From assembly GCF_900129825.1 (NCBI RefSeq), contig NZ_FQWZ01000002.1, positions 270,680-334,679 of the forward strand: DNA of 64,000 nucleotides, in the 5' to 3' direction. The DNA comes from Hydrocarboniphaga daqingensis (GTDB lineage Bacteria > Pseudomonadota > Gammaproteobacteria > Nevskiales > Nevskiaceae). The translations under genes and the position numbers were made by a program. The notes beneath the pieces are model-generated. The model had not been told where the DNA came from. It searched no databases and worked only from the letters and a program-made list of their open reading frames with translations. Positions 7,531 to 16,330 of this stretch are shown here, one piece after another; the first letter of the stretch is position 1; each line of letters begins with the position of its first letter.

Positions 7531-8490
7531 TTACAGTCGGTGGTCGCGCAGGAAGCCGTCGACCGGCGCCACACTGCGCATCGGATCTTCTTCCTGCGGT
7601 ACGTGGCCCAGCTCGTCGAACACGATGCGGCGGCTGCCGGCGATGTCGCGCTCAAAGCGCTCGCCTAGCGGCGGCGGAATCAGCCGGTCGCGCCCACCCC
7701 AGAGAATCAGTGTCGGTAGCGTCAGCGTCGCGATTCGTGCGACCCACTCGGGGCCAGGGGCACTCTGCTCGAACCGCGCCGCCAGCGCGGCCCGGTTGCC
7801 GGTTCGCAGCGTCAGCTCCCAATAGCGGTCGACCAACGCATCGCTGACGCTGGACGGGTCGCCGTAGACGTTGCGCAAGCTGGATTCGATGAAGGCACGC
7901 GGCAGCACCTGCCGCATCAGCAGGCGCAAGCCGGGTGTCTGCGCGATGCGGAATCCGATCGGCACCGACTTGGCCGCGCGCGGATAGCCGGCTGCGTCGA
8001 CCAGCACCAGCGCGTCGATGCGGTCGGGCAGCGCCAGCGCCGTGGTCCACGCCACCTGGCCGCCGAATGAATTGCCGATCAGCACGGCGTGGTCGATTGC
8101 CAGGCGGTCGAGCAGCGCGCGCATGAATGCCACGTAGCGCTCGACCCGGTAGTCGCCGTCGGGGAACGGACCGGTCAGCGCAAAGCCCGGAAGATCGAGC
8201 GTGATCACGCGGCGCTGCGCCGACAAGGCCGACACCCAGCCTTCCCAGGTGTGCAGGCTGGCCGAGGTGCCGTGCAGCAAGACCAGCGGATGCGCATCGC
8301 CGCGCGGCCCGACGTCGCGCAGGTGCACGCGCATGCCGTCGATGTCGACGAACTGCGATGGCGGCGGTGCCCAGCGCGCTGCCAGGTCTTCGACCGGACG
8401 ATCGGGTGCCAGCGTCAGTGCAACCGCGGCCAACGCGGCTGCCAGCACCAGCAGCGCGGCCGACAACAGCCGCCGGCCGAGCCGTGTCAC
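7531..8490 (-). CDS. Membrane-anchored alpha/beta hydrolase coupled to ftsX
   Basis: This 319-residue hydrolase has an N-terminal membrane anchor or signal (about 7-28) and then the alpha/beta fold. The oxyanion region is HGTSASLHTW, the nucleophile Ser141 sits in GNSFGG, Asp268 in WGGRDRL and His296 in ELGHVPQ. The GTG start at 8490 is preferred because it overlaps the ftsX stop as GTGA; an in-frame ATG at 8532 would overlap ftsX by 46 bp. The substrate is unknown; lipase, esterase or haloalkane dehalogenase-like activity is possible. Coupling to ftsX suggests co-expression with the ftsYEX genes, not necessarily a role in division. Confidence 0.82.
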   Translation of the reverse strand: MTRLGRRLLSAALLVLAAALAAVALTLAPDRPVEDLAARWAPPPSQFVDIDGMRVHLRDVGPRGDAHPLVLLHGTSASLHTWEGWVSALSAQRRVITLDLPGFALTGPFPDGDYRVERYVAFMRALLDRLAIDHAVLIGNSFGGQVAWTTALALPDRIDALVLVDAAGYPRAAKSVPIGFRIAQTPGLRLLMRQVLPRAFIESSLRNVYGDPSSVSDALVDRYWELTLRTGNRAALAARFEQSAPGPEWVARIATLTLPTLILWGGRDRLIPPPLGERFERDIAGSRRIVFDELGHVPQEEDPMRSVAPVDGFLRDHRL

Positions 8491-9446
8491 GACGGTTCGA
8501 TCGCGGCCAGGTGGCGGCTGACGGTCCACCACGCGCCGGCCACGCCCAGCAGCACGCCGCCGCCGATGATCAGCAGGATGGTGCCGGCACCCGGTCCCTG
8601 GACGGCGAAATCGCTGTGGTACAGCGCGGCCAACTGCGCGGCCGGCGTCTGCAGCACGGCCAGCCCGACCGCCAGCATCAGCAGCGCCACCCAGCTGCCG
8701 AGCAGCCCCAGCCAGCAGCCGCCGTACAGAAACGGCAGACGGATGAACGCATCCGGCGCGCCGATCAGCTTCATGACTTCGATCTCGTCACGGCGCGCTT
8801 CGATGTCGAGTCGCAGCGTGTTGCCAACGATCACCAGCACCGCCACGCCCAGCAGCGCCGACACCAGCAGCACGACGCGTTCGACGATGGTCAGCAGCGT
8901 CTGCAAGCGCTGCAGCCATTGCTGGTCCATCTGCGACAGCTCGACTTCGGGCAGCGCCGCCAGCTCTTTGGCCAGCGCTTCGACCTGATCGGCGCTGCGC
9001 GACGCATCGGGAGTGACGACGATGACCGCCGGCAGCGGGTTGCGTTCCAGCAGGTCCAGCACTTCGCCAAAGCCCGACAACTCGCGAAACTCGGCCGCGG
9101 TCTGCTCGCGCGACAAGTAGCGCGCCTGCTTGACGCCGTCGCGCTTGATGAACGATACGGCCAGCGCCTGACCGCGCGCTTCATCGACCTCGTCCTTCAG
9201 AAACAGCGACAGCTGCAGCTCGTCCTGCCAGCCGTAAGCCAGCCGCTGAAAGTTGTTGACCGCCAGATGTAGCGCGGCCGGCAGCGCCAACGCGATGCCG
9301 ATCACAGCCGCCGTCAGCAGCGCGGCGCCCGGCTGCGACACCAGCTTGCCGAGCGAGAAGAAGAACACCCGGGCGTGATCCTGGGCGATGCGCGCCAACC
9401 AGCCCGGCGCTTCAACCTGCATGTCGGCGTTGGGACGCACGGCCAT
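8487..9446 (-). CDS. ftsX: Cell division ABC transporter permease FtsX
   Basis: This 319-residue inner-membrane protein pairs with FtsE at the septum and, in other bacteria, activates peptidoglycan amidases through EnvC-type partners. It has a cytoplasmic N-terminus, a first membrane segment around 42-62, a large periplasmic domain and three further C-terminal helices, which is the FtsX topology. The ATG at 9446 shares its first base with the end of the ftsE stop codon; a GTG one codon upstream is an alternative. The length matches the family. Confidence 0.93.
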   Translation of the reverse strand: MAVRPNADMQVEAPGWLARIAQDHARVFFFSLGKLVSQPGAALLTAAVIGIALALPAALHLAVNNFQRLAYGWQDELQLSLFLKDEVDEARGQALAVSFIKRDGVKQARYLSREQTAAEFRELSGFGEVLDLLERNPLPAVIVVTPDASRSADQVEALAKELAALPEVELSQMDQQWLQRLQTLLTIVERVVLLVSALLGVAVLVIVGNTLRLDIEARRDEIEVMKLIGAPDAFIRLPFLYGGCWLGLLGSWVALLMLAVGLAVLQTPAAQLAALYHSDFAVQGPGAGTILLIIGGGVLLGVAGAWWTVSRHLAAIEPS

Positions 9447-10159
9447 CACAGCACCCCCAGCGACAGCCGCGACGCGGCTTCCATCCCGGCACCCGCGACG
9501 ACGCGGCCGTCTTCCAGATGCACGATCCGGTGTCCCATGCGCTCGATCAGATCGATCGCGTGCGTGGCCACCAGCACGCTGACGCCGACGTCGTTGAAGC
9601 GCTCGAACAAGCGCATCACTTCCTGCGCCATCACCGGGTCGAGATTGCCGGTGGGCTCGTCGGCCAGTAGCAGCAGCGGCTTGGTGACCACGGCGCGCGC
9701 AATGCCGACGCGCTGCTGCTCGCCACCGGACAGCGTCGCCGGACGGGCGCGCTCGCGGTGCAACAAGCCGACCGTGTCCAGCGCGGCGCGCACGCGCCGG
9801 CCGATGTCCTGGTGCGAATAGCCGCGGATCACCAGTGGCAGCGCCACGTTGTCGAACACGCTGCGGTCGTTCAACAAGTTGAAATTCTGGAAGATCATGC
9901 CGATCTGCTGGCGATACAGCGGCACTTGCCCGCGCTTGAGCTGGGCCAGGTTGTTGCCGGCGACGACGACCTGACCGCGGTTGGCGCGCGACAGCAGCGC
10001 CAGCAGCCGCAGCAACGTCGACTTGCCGGCGCCCGAAGCGCCGGTCAGGAACACCATCTCGCCGGCGTCGAGCTGAAAGTCGACGCCCTTGAGCACGTCG
10101 CCGTTGCCGCCGGGATAGCGATGGAACACCTGCGAAAACTGCACCAGCGCCTGGCTCAT
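9446..10159 (-). CDS. ftsE: Cell division ATP-binding protein FtsE
   Basis: This 237-residue ABC ATPase powers the FtsEX complex. Walker A is GASGAGKST (40-48), the signature is LSGGEQQR (143-150) and Walker B is LLLLADEP (162-169), followed by the D-loop GNLD. The ATG overlaps the ftsY stop as ATGA, so FtsY, FtsE and FtsX are translated in a coupled chain. It is slightly longer at the C-terminus than E. coli FtsE (222 residues). Confidence 0.95.
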   Translation of the reverse strand: MSQALVQFSQVFHRYPGGNGDVLKGVDFQLDAGEMVFLTGASGAGKSTLLRLLALLSRANRGQVVVAGNNLAQLKRGQVPLYRQQIGMIFQNFNLLNDRSVFDNVALPLVIRGYSHQDIGRRVRAALDTVGLLHRERARPATLSGGEQQRVGIARAVVTKPLLLLADEPTGNLDPVMAQEVMRLFERFNDVGVSVLVATHAIDLIERMGHRIVHLEDGRVVAGAGMEAASRLSLGVL

Positions 10160-11091
10160 GCGCCCGTTCCTCCGATCAGCGATTCCACGTACAGGCCGGC
10201 GTCGAACACTTCCAGATCGTCGACCGCCTCACCAAGTCCGACGTAGCGGATCGGCAATGCCATGCGCCTTGCGATCGCCAGCAGAATGCCGCCCTTGGCC
10301 GTCCCGTCGAGCTTGGTCACCGCGATGCCGGTCAGGCCAATCGCCTCATGAAACTGGATCGCCTGGTTCAGCGCGTTCTGGCCGGTGGTGGCGTCGACCA
10401 CCAGCAACACTTCATGCGGCGCGAATGCGTCGTGCTTCTGGATCACGCGCTTGATCTTGCGCAGCTCTTCCATCAAGTGGCTCTGCGTATGCAGCCGCCC
10501 GGCCGTGTCGGCGATCACCATGTCGATGCCGCGCGCCTTGGCCGACTGCACGGCGTCGAAGATCACGCTGGCGCTGTCGGCGCCTTCGCCCTGGCTCAGG
10601 ATCGGCGTGCCGGTGCGCTCGGCCCAGGTCGTCAGCTGCTGCACGGCCGCAGCGCGGAACGTGTCGCCGGCGGCCAGCAAAACGGACAGTTTGTCGTTCT
10701 TGAAACGCTGCGCCAGCTTGCCGATCGTCGTGGTCTTGCCAACACCGTTGACGCCGACGACGAACAAAATGTAAGGCCTTACGAATGCCGGGATCTTCAA
10801 CGGCTTGGCGATCGGCTGCAGCAGCTCCAGCAATGCCTTGCGCAGCGCGTCGCGCAGCTGCTTTTCGGTCTTGATCCGCCCGCCGTCGACATCGGCGCGG
10901 ACCTTGTCGATCAGCCACTGCGTGGCTTCGAGGCCGGCGTCGGCCATCAGCAGCCGGGTTTCCAGCTCTTCGAGCGCGTCGGCGCTCAGCGCCGCGCCGC
11001 TGAACAGCGTCGAGATGTCTTTCGTCAGCCAGCTGTCGCCACCCAGGCCCTTGTTGAGCGTGGTGCGGAACTTGGAAAGCAGGTCGGCCAT
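10156..11091 (-). CDS. ftsY: Signal recognition particle receptor FtsY
   Basis: This 311-residue GTPase docks the signal recognition particle at the membrane for co-translational insertion of inner-membrane proteins. The N-domain occupies about 1-95. The G-domain has the P-loop GVNGVGKTT (113-121), DTAGR (195-199) and TKLDG (259-263). It lacks the long acidic A-domain of E. coli FtsY and is close to the minimal NG core. It is the first gene of the ftsYEX cluster; the next gene upstream (11107) ends 15 bp away, so read-through into the cluster is likely. Confidence 0.95.
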   Translation of the reverse strand: MADLLSKFRTTLNKGLGGDSWLTKDISTLFSGAALSADALEELETRLLMADAGLEATQWLIDKVRADVDGGRIKTEKQLRDALRKALLELLQPIAKPLKIPAFVRPYILFVVGVNGVGKTTTIGKLAQRFKNDKLSVLLAAGDTFRAAAVQQLTTWAERTGTPILSQGEGADSASVIFDAVQSAKARGIDMVIADTAGRLHTQSHLMEELRKIKRVIQKHDAFAPHEVLLVVDATTGQNALNQAIQFHEAIGLTGIAVTKLDGTAKGGILLAIARRMALPIRYVGLGEAVDDLEVFDAGLYVESLIGGTGA

Positions 11092-11106
11092 GCCGGGGGG
11101 CGTCGT

Positions 11107-13155
11107 CTACGGAATCGGGGAAGGGAGCGGCGTCGGAACCACGGCGCCGGTGTCGCGATAGGCGGCAGTGTATAGGCTCGGGTTCTCGGCGATCAGCCAC
11201 AGCGGGCCGGTCGGGGGCTCGACCTGGCGCTGCTCGTATGGCGGCGGCGCCTTGAAATCGAGCGGCACGGCGCGGTCGGTGACCGGGTAGCGGAACAACC
11301 GGTAGTAGGTGCGCGCTGTCTGCGTGCTCAGTGCGCCCAGCCAAACCGCTTCGCTGCCGCCGCCGTCGAGGCCGAGCTGAAAGCCCGAATCCCACAGCCG
11401 GATCACGCGCTGATGCTCGTCGTCGATCGGCTGGCGCAGCGCCAGTGCCGGGTGGCGTCCAGCGTGCACCAGCGGCAGCAGCGGCAGGAGGTCGACGCTG
11501 CTGGTCGTCGTCAGCCAGCGCAGCAGGTTGCCGCCGGACGGCTCGGCCAGCGGCTGCCAGCCGTCGGCCTTCAGCGCCGCTGCGATCGCGGCCAGATCAC
11601 CAGCCCATTGCAGGTTGAACGGCGCGCCGCTGCGGCCGCGCAGATCGACACGCTGCAGCGGCAGTTGCTGCCAGCCGCCGGTCCACCAGGTCGCCGGCTG
11701 GATCGGTTGCTCGTGGGCGATCGCGAACGGCCGTTCTGGCAACGGGGCGTCGCTGCTCCAGCGCGCGCCGGCGGCGACGAAAAACACCAGACCGACCGGC
11801 AGCAAGAAGCCGCGCACGAACAGCCGCTCCGGCTGGTGCCGCCGATAGCCCAAGCCCAGTGCGCCCAGCCAGGTCAGCGACACGACGATCGAGAACAGCG
11901 TCAGGCTCCACCATTCGATGCCCAGATACAGCCGCGACAGCAGGATCATCGACACCAGCACCGTGCTGCCGACGTAGAAGCGCCGTCGCAGCCGCTGCGG
12001 CCGCTGCGTGGCCAGCAGCACGGCGGCGAAGCCGTAGATGACGATGACCATCACCAGGTCGCGCGGCAGCGCCGCCGCGCCCAGGCCGTGGTAGTAGGTC
12101 GCCGGCGCCGGCCGGATCGGCACCGCGTGCAGCCCCAGCGAGATCAGCGCGCCGAACGCCAGTGCCGCCACCCAGTGCGCCGCCGCGCGCGGCTTGCGCC
12201 GCGCCACCAGCGAGCCGAGCACGGCCAGCGCCACCGGGCCGTAGACCCAGGGGCTGCCCAGCTGGGCGATCGCATAGGCCAGCAGGTTGCCCCAGGGCGT
12301 CTGCAGGTCGTGCAGCGTCTGGTAGATCAGCGCGTCGACCGGTGACGGGTACGGGTGCTCGGCTGCATCGGCCAAGCTGAACAGCCACAAGCCGCCGAGC
12401 ACGACCAGACTCAGCGCGACGCCGGCCAAGGCCGGCGTTTCCGGCTGCTGCGGATCGGCCAGCGTGGCGCCGAAACGGCCCAAGTGGCGGTGGCGCCGGC
12501 TCCAGTCCAGCACCGGGCCCAGCCACCGTTCGCCGCGCTGCTGCAGCGCGGTCATCAGCAGCGGCACCAGCCAGAAGATCAGCCCGCCGAGCACGAACAC
12601 CAGCACCAGCAAGCCGGCCAGACGGGTCGCCACTTCGGCCGCCAGGCCCATGCTGGCGCCGAACAGCACACCCGGCAGGATGTAGATCAGCGCCCATAGA
12701 TAAGCCGCGCTGCTGTCGATCAGCACAAACTGCCACAGCGGCAGTCCCGAGGCGCCGGCCATCGCCGGCGTGACCGAGCGCACCGGCCCCAGGAAACGCG
12801 CCAGCCAGACGCCCTTGCCGCCATGCCGTTCGAAAAACGCACGGCCCTGGGCGACGAATTCCGGATGGCGGCGCATCAGCGCCATGTTGAACAGCCGCTC
12901 GCGGTAGTGGCGGCCGACTCCGAACGAAATCACATCCCCGATCAGCGCACCGGCTGCGGCCACGCCCGCCGCCGGCCACAGGTCGAGCGTGCCCAGCGCC
13001 ACCAGCGCACCGACCCCGAACAGGAAGATCGACGCCGGCACGAACGCGCCGATGATGAACAGCGCATCCAGCAGCGACGCGGCGAACAGCAGCGCTAGCG
13101 CCAGCCCGGGGTGGGCGGCGATCCAGTCGAGAAACGCTTGGGCGTTCGCCAGCAC
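11107..13155 (-). CDS. DedA / PAP2 phosphatase / LssY-like fusion membrane protein
   Basis: This 682-residue polytopic membrane protein joins three modules. Residues 1-205 form a DedA (SNARE-associated) domain, with the conserved arginine/glycine region around RSVTPAMAGASGLP. Residues about 255-440 form a PAP2-type region with several helices. The C-terminal soluble part (about 470-670) resembles the LssY C-terminal domain. Known DedA proteins affect lipid carrier transport and membrane homeostasis, and PAP2 enzymes dephosphorylate lipid phosphates, so a role in undecaprenyl or phospholipid turnover is a reasonable inference. PAP2 catalytic residues are not clearly intact by eye. The start codon is GTG at 13155. 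Confidence 0.8.
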   Translation of the reverse strand: MLANAQAFLDWIAAHPGLALALLFAASLLDALFIIGAFVPASIFLFGVGALVALGTLDLWPAAGVAAAGALIGDVISFGVGRHYRERLFNMALMRRHPEFVAQGRAFFERHGGKGVWLARFLGPVRSVTPAMAGASGLPLWQFVLIDSSAAYLWALIYILPGVLFGASMGLAAEVATRLAGLLVLVFVLGGLIFWLVPLLMTALQQRGERWLGPVLDWSRRHRHLGRFGATLADPQQPETPALAGVALSLVVLGGLWLFSLADAAEHPYPSPVDALIYQTLHDLQTPWGNLLAYAIAQLGSPWVYGPVALAVLGSLVARRKPRAAAHWVAALAFGALISLGLHAVPIRPAPATYYHGLGAAALPRDLVMVIVIYGFAAVLLATQRPQRLRRRFYVGSTVLVSMILLSRLYLGIEWWSLTLFSIVVSLTWLGALGLGYRRHQPERLFVRGFLLPVGLVFFVAAGARWSSDAPLPERPFAIAHEQPIQPATWWTGGWQQLPLQRVDLRGRSGAPFNLQWAGDLAAIAAALKADGWQPLAEPSGGNLLRWLTTTSSVDLLPLLPLVHAGRHPALALRQPIDDEHQRVIRLWDSGFQLGLDGGGSEAVWLGALSTQTARTYYRLFRYPVTDRAVPLDFKAPPPYEQRQVEPPTGPLWLIAENPSLYTAAYRDTGAVVPTPLPSPIP

Positions 13156-13175
13156 GGCGGCGCTGCGCGGCGGGC

Positions 13176-14462
13176 TCAGGCGGCAGCGAGGGCAGCGAAG
13201 CTGGCGCGCGCCGCGTCCAGCGTATGGGCGATCTCGTCGGGCCCATGCGCGGCTGACAGAAAGCCGGCTTCGTAGGCCGACGGCGCCAGGTACACACCAC
13301 GGTCGAGCATCAAGTGGAAGAAGCGCTTGAAGCGGTCTTGGTCGCAGGCCGACACGTCGGCCAGTCCGCGGATCGGCCCGTGGCCGAAGTACAAACCGAA
13401 CATGCTGCCGACCTGGGTCGTCGTGAACGCGATGCCGGCCGCGTCGGCGGCCTGCTGCAGCCCGGCCAGCAGCGTGGCCGTGGTCGCATCGAGCCGCTGG
13501 TAGATCGTCTCGTCGGCCAGCGCGCGCAGGATCGCCAAGCCCGCCGCCATCGCCAGCGGGTTACCGGACAGCGTGCCGGCCTGGTACACCGGGCCGATCG
13601 GCGCGAGGTGGCGCATCACGGTCGCTGCACCGCCGAACGCGCCCACCGGCAAGCCGCCGCCGATGATCTTGCCCAGCGTGATCAGGTCGGCGCGGACGCC
13701 GTAGACGCCGGTGGCGCCGCGCGGTCCGACGCGGAAGCCGGTCATCACCTCGTCGAAAATCAGCAGGCTGCCGCTGTCGTCGCACAGCTGGCGCAGGCCT
13801 TCGAGGAAGCCCGGCGCTGGCGGCACGCAGTTCATGTTGCCGGCCACCGGCTCGACGATGATCGCGGCGATCCGGTCGCCGTACTCGGCGAAGATCGCCT
13901 GCGCCGAGGCCAGGTCGTTGTAGGTCGCCGTCAGCGTGTACTTGGCCAGGTCGGCCGGCACGCCCGGCGAGGTCGGTACGCCGAACGTCAGCAGGCCGGA
14001 GCCGGCCTTGACCAGCAGCGCATCGCCGTGACCGTGGTAGCAGCCTTCGAACTTGAGGATGTGGTCGCGACCGGTAGCGCCGCGCGCCAGCCGCAGCGCG
14101 CTCATCGTCGCCTCGGTGCCGCTGTTGCACATGCGCACCATCTCCAGCCCCGGCACGCGCTCGCACAGCAGATCCGCCATCTGCACTTCCAGCTCGGTCG
14201 GCGCGCCGTAGGACACGCCGATCTGGGCCTGACGCAGGATCGCCTCGCGCACCGGCTCGCACTGGTGTCCGAGGATCATCGGCCCCCAGCTGCCGATGTA
14301 GTCGACGTAACGCCGGCCATCGGCGTCGGTCAGCCAGGCGCCGGTCGCCGAGGCGATGAAGCGCGGCGTGCCGCCGACGGAGCGGAACGCGCGCACCGGC
14401 GAGTTCACACCACCGGGAATGCGGACTTGCGCGTGCTGGAACAGTTCTTCGGATCGGGTCAT
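13176..14462 (-). CDS. hemL: Glutamate-1-semialdehyde 2,1-aminomutase
   Basis: This 428-residue PLP enzyme converts glutamate-1-semialdehyde to 5-aminolevulinate, the entry step of the C5 tetrapyrrole pathway. The PLP lysine sits in the motif [16 protein letters not shown] (about residue 265), preceded by DEVMTGFR and the substrate-site motif NSGTEAT. The length matches the family. It sits downstream of thiD-thiE in the same orientation, an order also known in Pseudomonas. A gap of 129 bp separates it from thiE. Four other haem genes lie elsewhere in this window. Confidence 0.96.
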   Translation of the reverse strand: MTRSEELFQHAQVRIPGGVNSPVRAFRSVGGTPRFIASATGAWLTDADGRRYVDYIGSWGPMILGHQCEPVREAILRQAQIGVSYGAPTELEVQMADLLCERVPGLEMVRMCNSGTEATMSALRLARGATGRDHILKFEGCYHGHGDALLVKAGSGLLTFGVPTSPGVPADLAKYTLTATYNDLASAQAIFAEYGDRIAAIIVEPVAGNMNCVPPAPGFLEGLRQLCDDSGSLLIFDEVMTGFRVGPRGATGVYGVRADLITLGKIIGGGLPVGAFGGAATVMRHLAPIGPVYQAGTLSGNPLAMAAGLAILRALADETIYQRLDATTATLLAGLQQAADAAGIAFTTTQVGSMFGLYFGHGPIRGLADVSACDQDRFKRFFHLMLDRGVYLAPSAYEAGFLSAAHGPDEIAHTLDAARASFAALAAA

Positions 14463-14562
14463 GGCCGGGCGGCCGCAGGGCCGCGTGGGGATTGGCGAAT
14501 GCCGGATTGTAGCGGTCTGTTGCCAGCCCGGGCCTGACTTGGCGCCCTCGTCGATACCGTTG

Positions 14563-14579
14563 CCGGCGTTTTGCCGGCC
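14563..14579 (-). terminator. Short hairpin after thiE
   Basis: GCCGGC (14563-14568) and GCCGGC (14574-14579), separated by five bases, can pair just downstream of the thiE stop. No T-tract follows, so this is only a weak terminator candidate. Confidence 0.3.
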
Positions 14580-14591
14580 GGAGACGGCGCG

Positions 14592-15224
14592 TTAGTCGAA
14601 CAAGCGGGCGTAACGTTGCGCGGCGGCCGCGATGTCGTCGGCGCCGAACACGCCGTCGACAGCCGCGATCAGGCTGGCGCCGGCCTCCAGCAGCGGCGCG
14701 GCGTTGTCCGGCGTCAGGCCGCCGATCGCACAGATCGGCAGGCGCAGCTGCCGACGCGCCTGCACCAGCACCTCGATGGCGGCCTGCGGCGCCTGCGGCT
14801 TGGTCCGCGAATCGAAGAAGCGCCCGAACGCGACGTAGTCGGCGCCCTGGTCCTGCGCCGCCTGCGCCCGGTCCAGCGAGCCCGAGCAGCTGACGCCGAT
14901 CAGCGCCGCCGGCCCCAGCAGCGCCCGCGCCGCGGCGACGGCGCCGTCGCTCTGGCCCAGGTGGACGCCATCGGCGCCGATCTCGGCCGCCAGCTGCATG
15001 TCGTCATTGACGATCAACCGCGCGCCCATTTGCCGGCAGATGCCGAGCAGATGGGCGGCATTGGCGCGTTTCTGCGCCGGGCTGGCGAGCTTGTCGCGGT
15101 ATTGCAGCAGCACGGCGCCGCCGCCGATCGCCGCGCGCACTGCCGCGTCGAGCCGGATGGGGTCGTCACAGACCGCTTGCGAGGTGATCGCGTACAAGCC
15201 GCGCAGCGGCGCGCCGGCGTTCAT
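14592..15224 (-). CDS. thiE: Thiamine-phosphate synthase
   Basis: This 210-residue TIM-barrel enzyme joins HMP-pyrophosphate and thiazole phosphate to give thiamine phosphate. Diagnostic segments are LYAITS near the start, LLQYRDK, NDDMQLAAEIGADGVHLGQSD, GVSCSG and the phosphate-binding AIGGLTPDN. The ATG at 15224 is chosen because it overlaps the thiD stop as ATGA and gives the expected N-terminus; in-frame starts further upstream lie inside thiD. No TPP riboswitch was found near the operon start. Confidence 0.95.
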   Translation of the reverse strand: MNAGAPLRGLYAITSQAVCDDPIRLDAAVRAAIGGGAVLLQYRDKLASPAQKRANAAHLLGICRQMGARLIVNDDMQLAAEIGADGVHLGQSDGAVAAARALLGPAALIGVSCSGSLDRAQAAQDQGADYVAFGRFFDSRTKPQAPQAAIEVLVQARRQLRLPICAIGGLTPDNAAPLLEAGASLIAAVDGVFGADDIAAAAQRYARLFD

Positions 15225-16015
15225 CGCGTCGGCAGACGGTTGGGAATGCGCCGGCCCTGGCCGATCGCGTAGGCCCGGCTCAGCGCGTCGTGCACCCAGC
15301 GCTGTGCATGGTCCAGCGCCGGTTCCAAGGCATCGCCCAAGGCCAGCCGCGCGGCGATCGCCGAGGCCAGCGTGCAGCCGGACCCATGAAAGCCTTCCGG
15401 CAAGCGAGGCCAGTCCCAGCGCCGCGGCTCGCGGCCGGCGACATGCCACTGGTTGTGGACCCAGCCCGGCGTCGGCTCGTCGCCGCCCGTGATCAGCAGG
15501 CTGGCGCAGCCCTGGGCCAGCAGTGCGGCGGCGCTGGCGTCGGTGTCGTCCCGCCCGGCCAGCCGGCGCGCTTCGATCGCATTGGGCGTGCTGACCGTGG
15601 CCAGCGGCATCAGCTGCTCGACCAGCGCCTGCTGCACGGCGGCGCCGGCCAGGTCGCCGCCACCGCCGGCCCGCAGTACCGGATCGATCACCACCGGCAC
15701 GTCGAGCTTACGGATCACGCGGACCAGCAACGGCACTTGCTCGGGCGCGCCGACCAGGCCGATCTTGATCGCATCGATGCGGCTGTCCTGGATCAGCAAG
15801 TCGAGCTGGCGCGCCATCAGCGCCGTGTCGACCGCCTCGACCGCCAGCACGTTGCGGCTGTCCTGCACGGTCAGCGAGGTGATCACCGTCAGCGGATGGC
15901 AACCCAGCGCGGTCACGGCCTGCACGTCGGCGATGATGCCGGCACCGCCGCTGGGGTCGTGGCCGGCGATGCACAGCACGCGCGGCGGGGGGCTAGAGAG
16001 CGGCAGATTCGGCAT
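15221..16015 (-). CDS. thiD: Hydroxymethylpyrimidine/phosphomethylpyrimidine kinase
   Basis: This 264-residue ribokinase-fold enzyme phosphorylates HMP and HMP-phosphate for thiamine synthesis. Visible markers are IAGHDPSGGAGIIAD near the N-terminus, VTSLTVQ, KIGLVG, DPVLRAGGG, TPNAIEA, LLITGGD and the C-terminal GSGCTLASAIAA anion-hole motif. It is the first gene of a coupled thiD-thiE pair and faces the AT-rich region at 16016-16330. Confidence 0.95.
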   Translation of the reverse strand: MPNLPLSSPPPRVLCIAGHDPSGGAGIIADVQAVTALGCHPLTVITSLTVQDSRNVLAVEAVDTALMARQLDLLIQDSRIDAIKIGLVGAPEQVPLLVRVIRKLDVPVVIDPVLRAGGGGDLAGAAVQQALVEQLMPLATVSTPNAIEARRLAGRDDTDASAAALLAQGCASLLITGGDEPTPGWVHNQWHVAGREPRRWDWPRLPEGFHGSGCTLASAIAARLALGDALEPALDHAQRWVHDALSRAYAIGQGRRIPNRLPTR

Positions 16016-16071
16016 GGGCGGCAGTGTAGCCGCAGCGCCCAGCGCAGCGGAGGCGGGTGCCGGTGGAACCG

Positions 16072-16080
16072 TTATGCACA
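16072..16080 (+). promoter_or_regulatory. DnaA-box-like 9-mer (TTATGCACA)
   Basis: The sequence fits TTATNCACA, the relaxed DnaA-box consensus. It lies 181 bp before a second, perfect box. Function is inferred from sequence match only. Confidence 0.4.
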
Positions 16081-16143
16081 GTTCTGATGCAAGGCCTCTG
16101 AAAGCGCGTTTTTACCGACATGTTGCTGCAGGAATGTTGCAAT

Positions 16144-16176
16144 ATTTCCACAAACAATTGATTCGATTGTGGAAAT
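16144..16176. promoter_or_regulatory. Perfect 10-bp inverted repeat
   Basis: ATTTCCACAA (16144-16153) and TTGTGGAAAT (16167-16176) are exact reverse complements with 13 bp between them. The CCACA core echoes the DnaA boxes on either side. It could be an operator for thiD or the downstream gene. Confidence 0.45.
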
Positions 16177-16261
16177 TAAGCCTGATTAGAAACTGGTCGC
16201 CGCGCATAAATGCCAATGGTGGCGATCACTTAAGCTCGTTGCCACGGCATTGCGCACAGTT

Positions 16262-16270
16262 TTATCCACA
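16262..16270 (+). promoter_or_regulatory. DnaA box (TTATCCACA)
   Basis: This is an exact match to the high-affinity DnaA box TTATCCACA, in the same orientation as the 16072 site. No dnaA, dnaN or gidA gene is nearby, so the site is not evidently the chromosomal origin. Confidence 0.45.
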
Positions 16271-16330
16271 GCAACTGTTAGCTAAGCGCAATTTTTCAAT
16301 GATGCAATGCACTTACGACTGGAACTTCAT

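Larger units (their letters stand above)
16016..16330. other. AT-rich intergenic island with repeats and DnaA-like boxes
   Basis: This 315-bp stretch between thiD and a divergent secreted-protein gene is markedly AT-richer than its surroundings. It holds two matches to the DnaA-box consensus TTATNCACA (16072-16080 and 16262-16270) and a perfect 10-bp inverted repeat (16144-16153 with 16167-16176). It must also carry the promoters of the two flanking genes. An open frame of 86 codons runs through it on the plus strand (16074-16334), but it has no convincing ribosome-binding site. Confidence 0.6.

Noticed and set aside
16016-16330. TPP riboswitch upstream of thiD
   Set aside because: The CUGAGA and other conserved TPP-aptamer segments were not found in this region.
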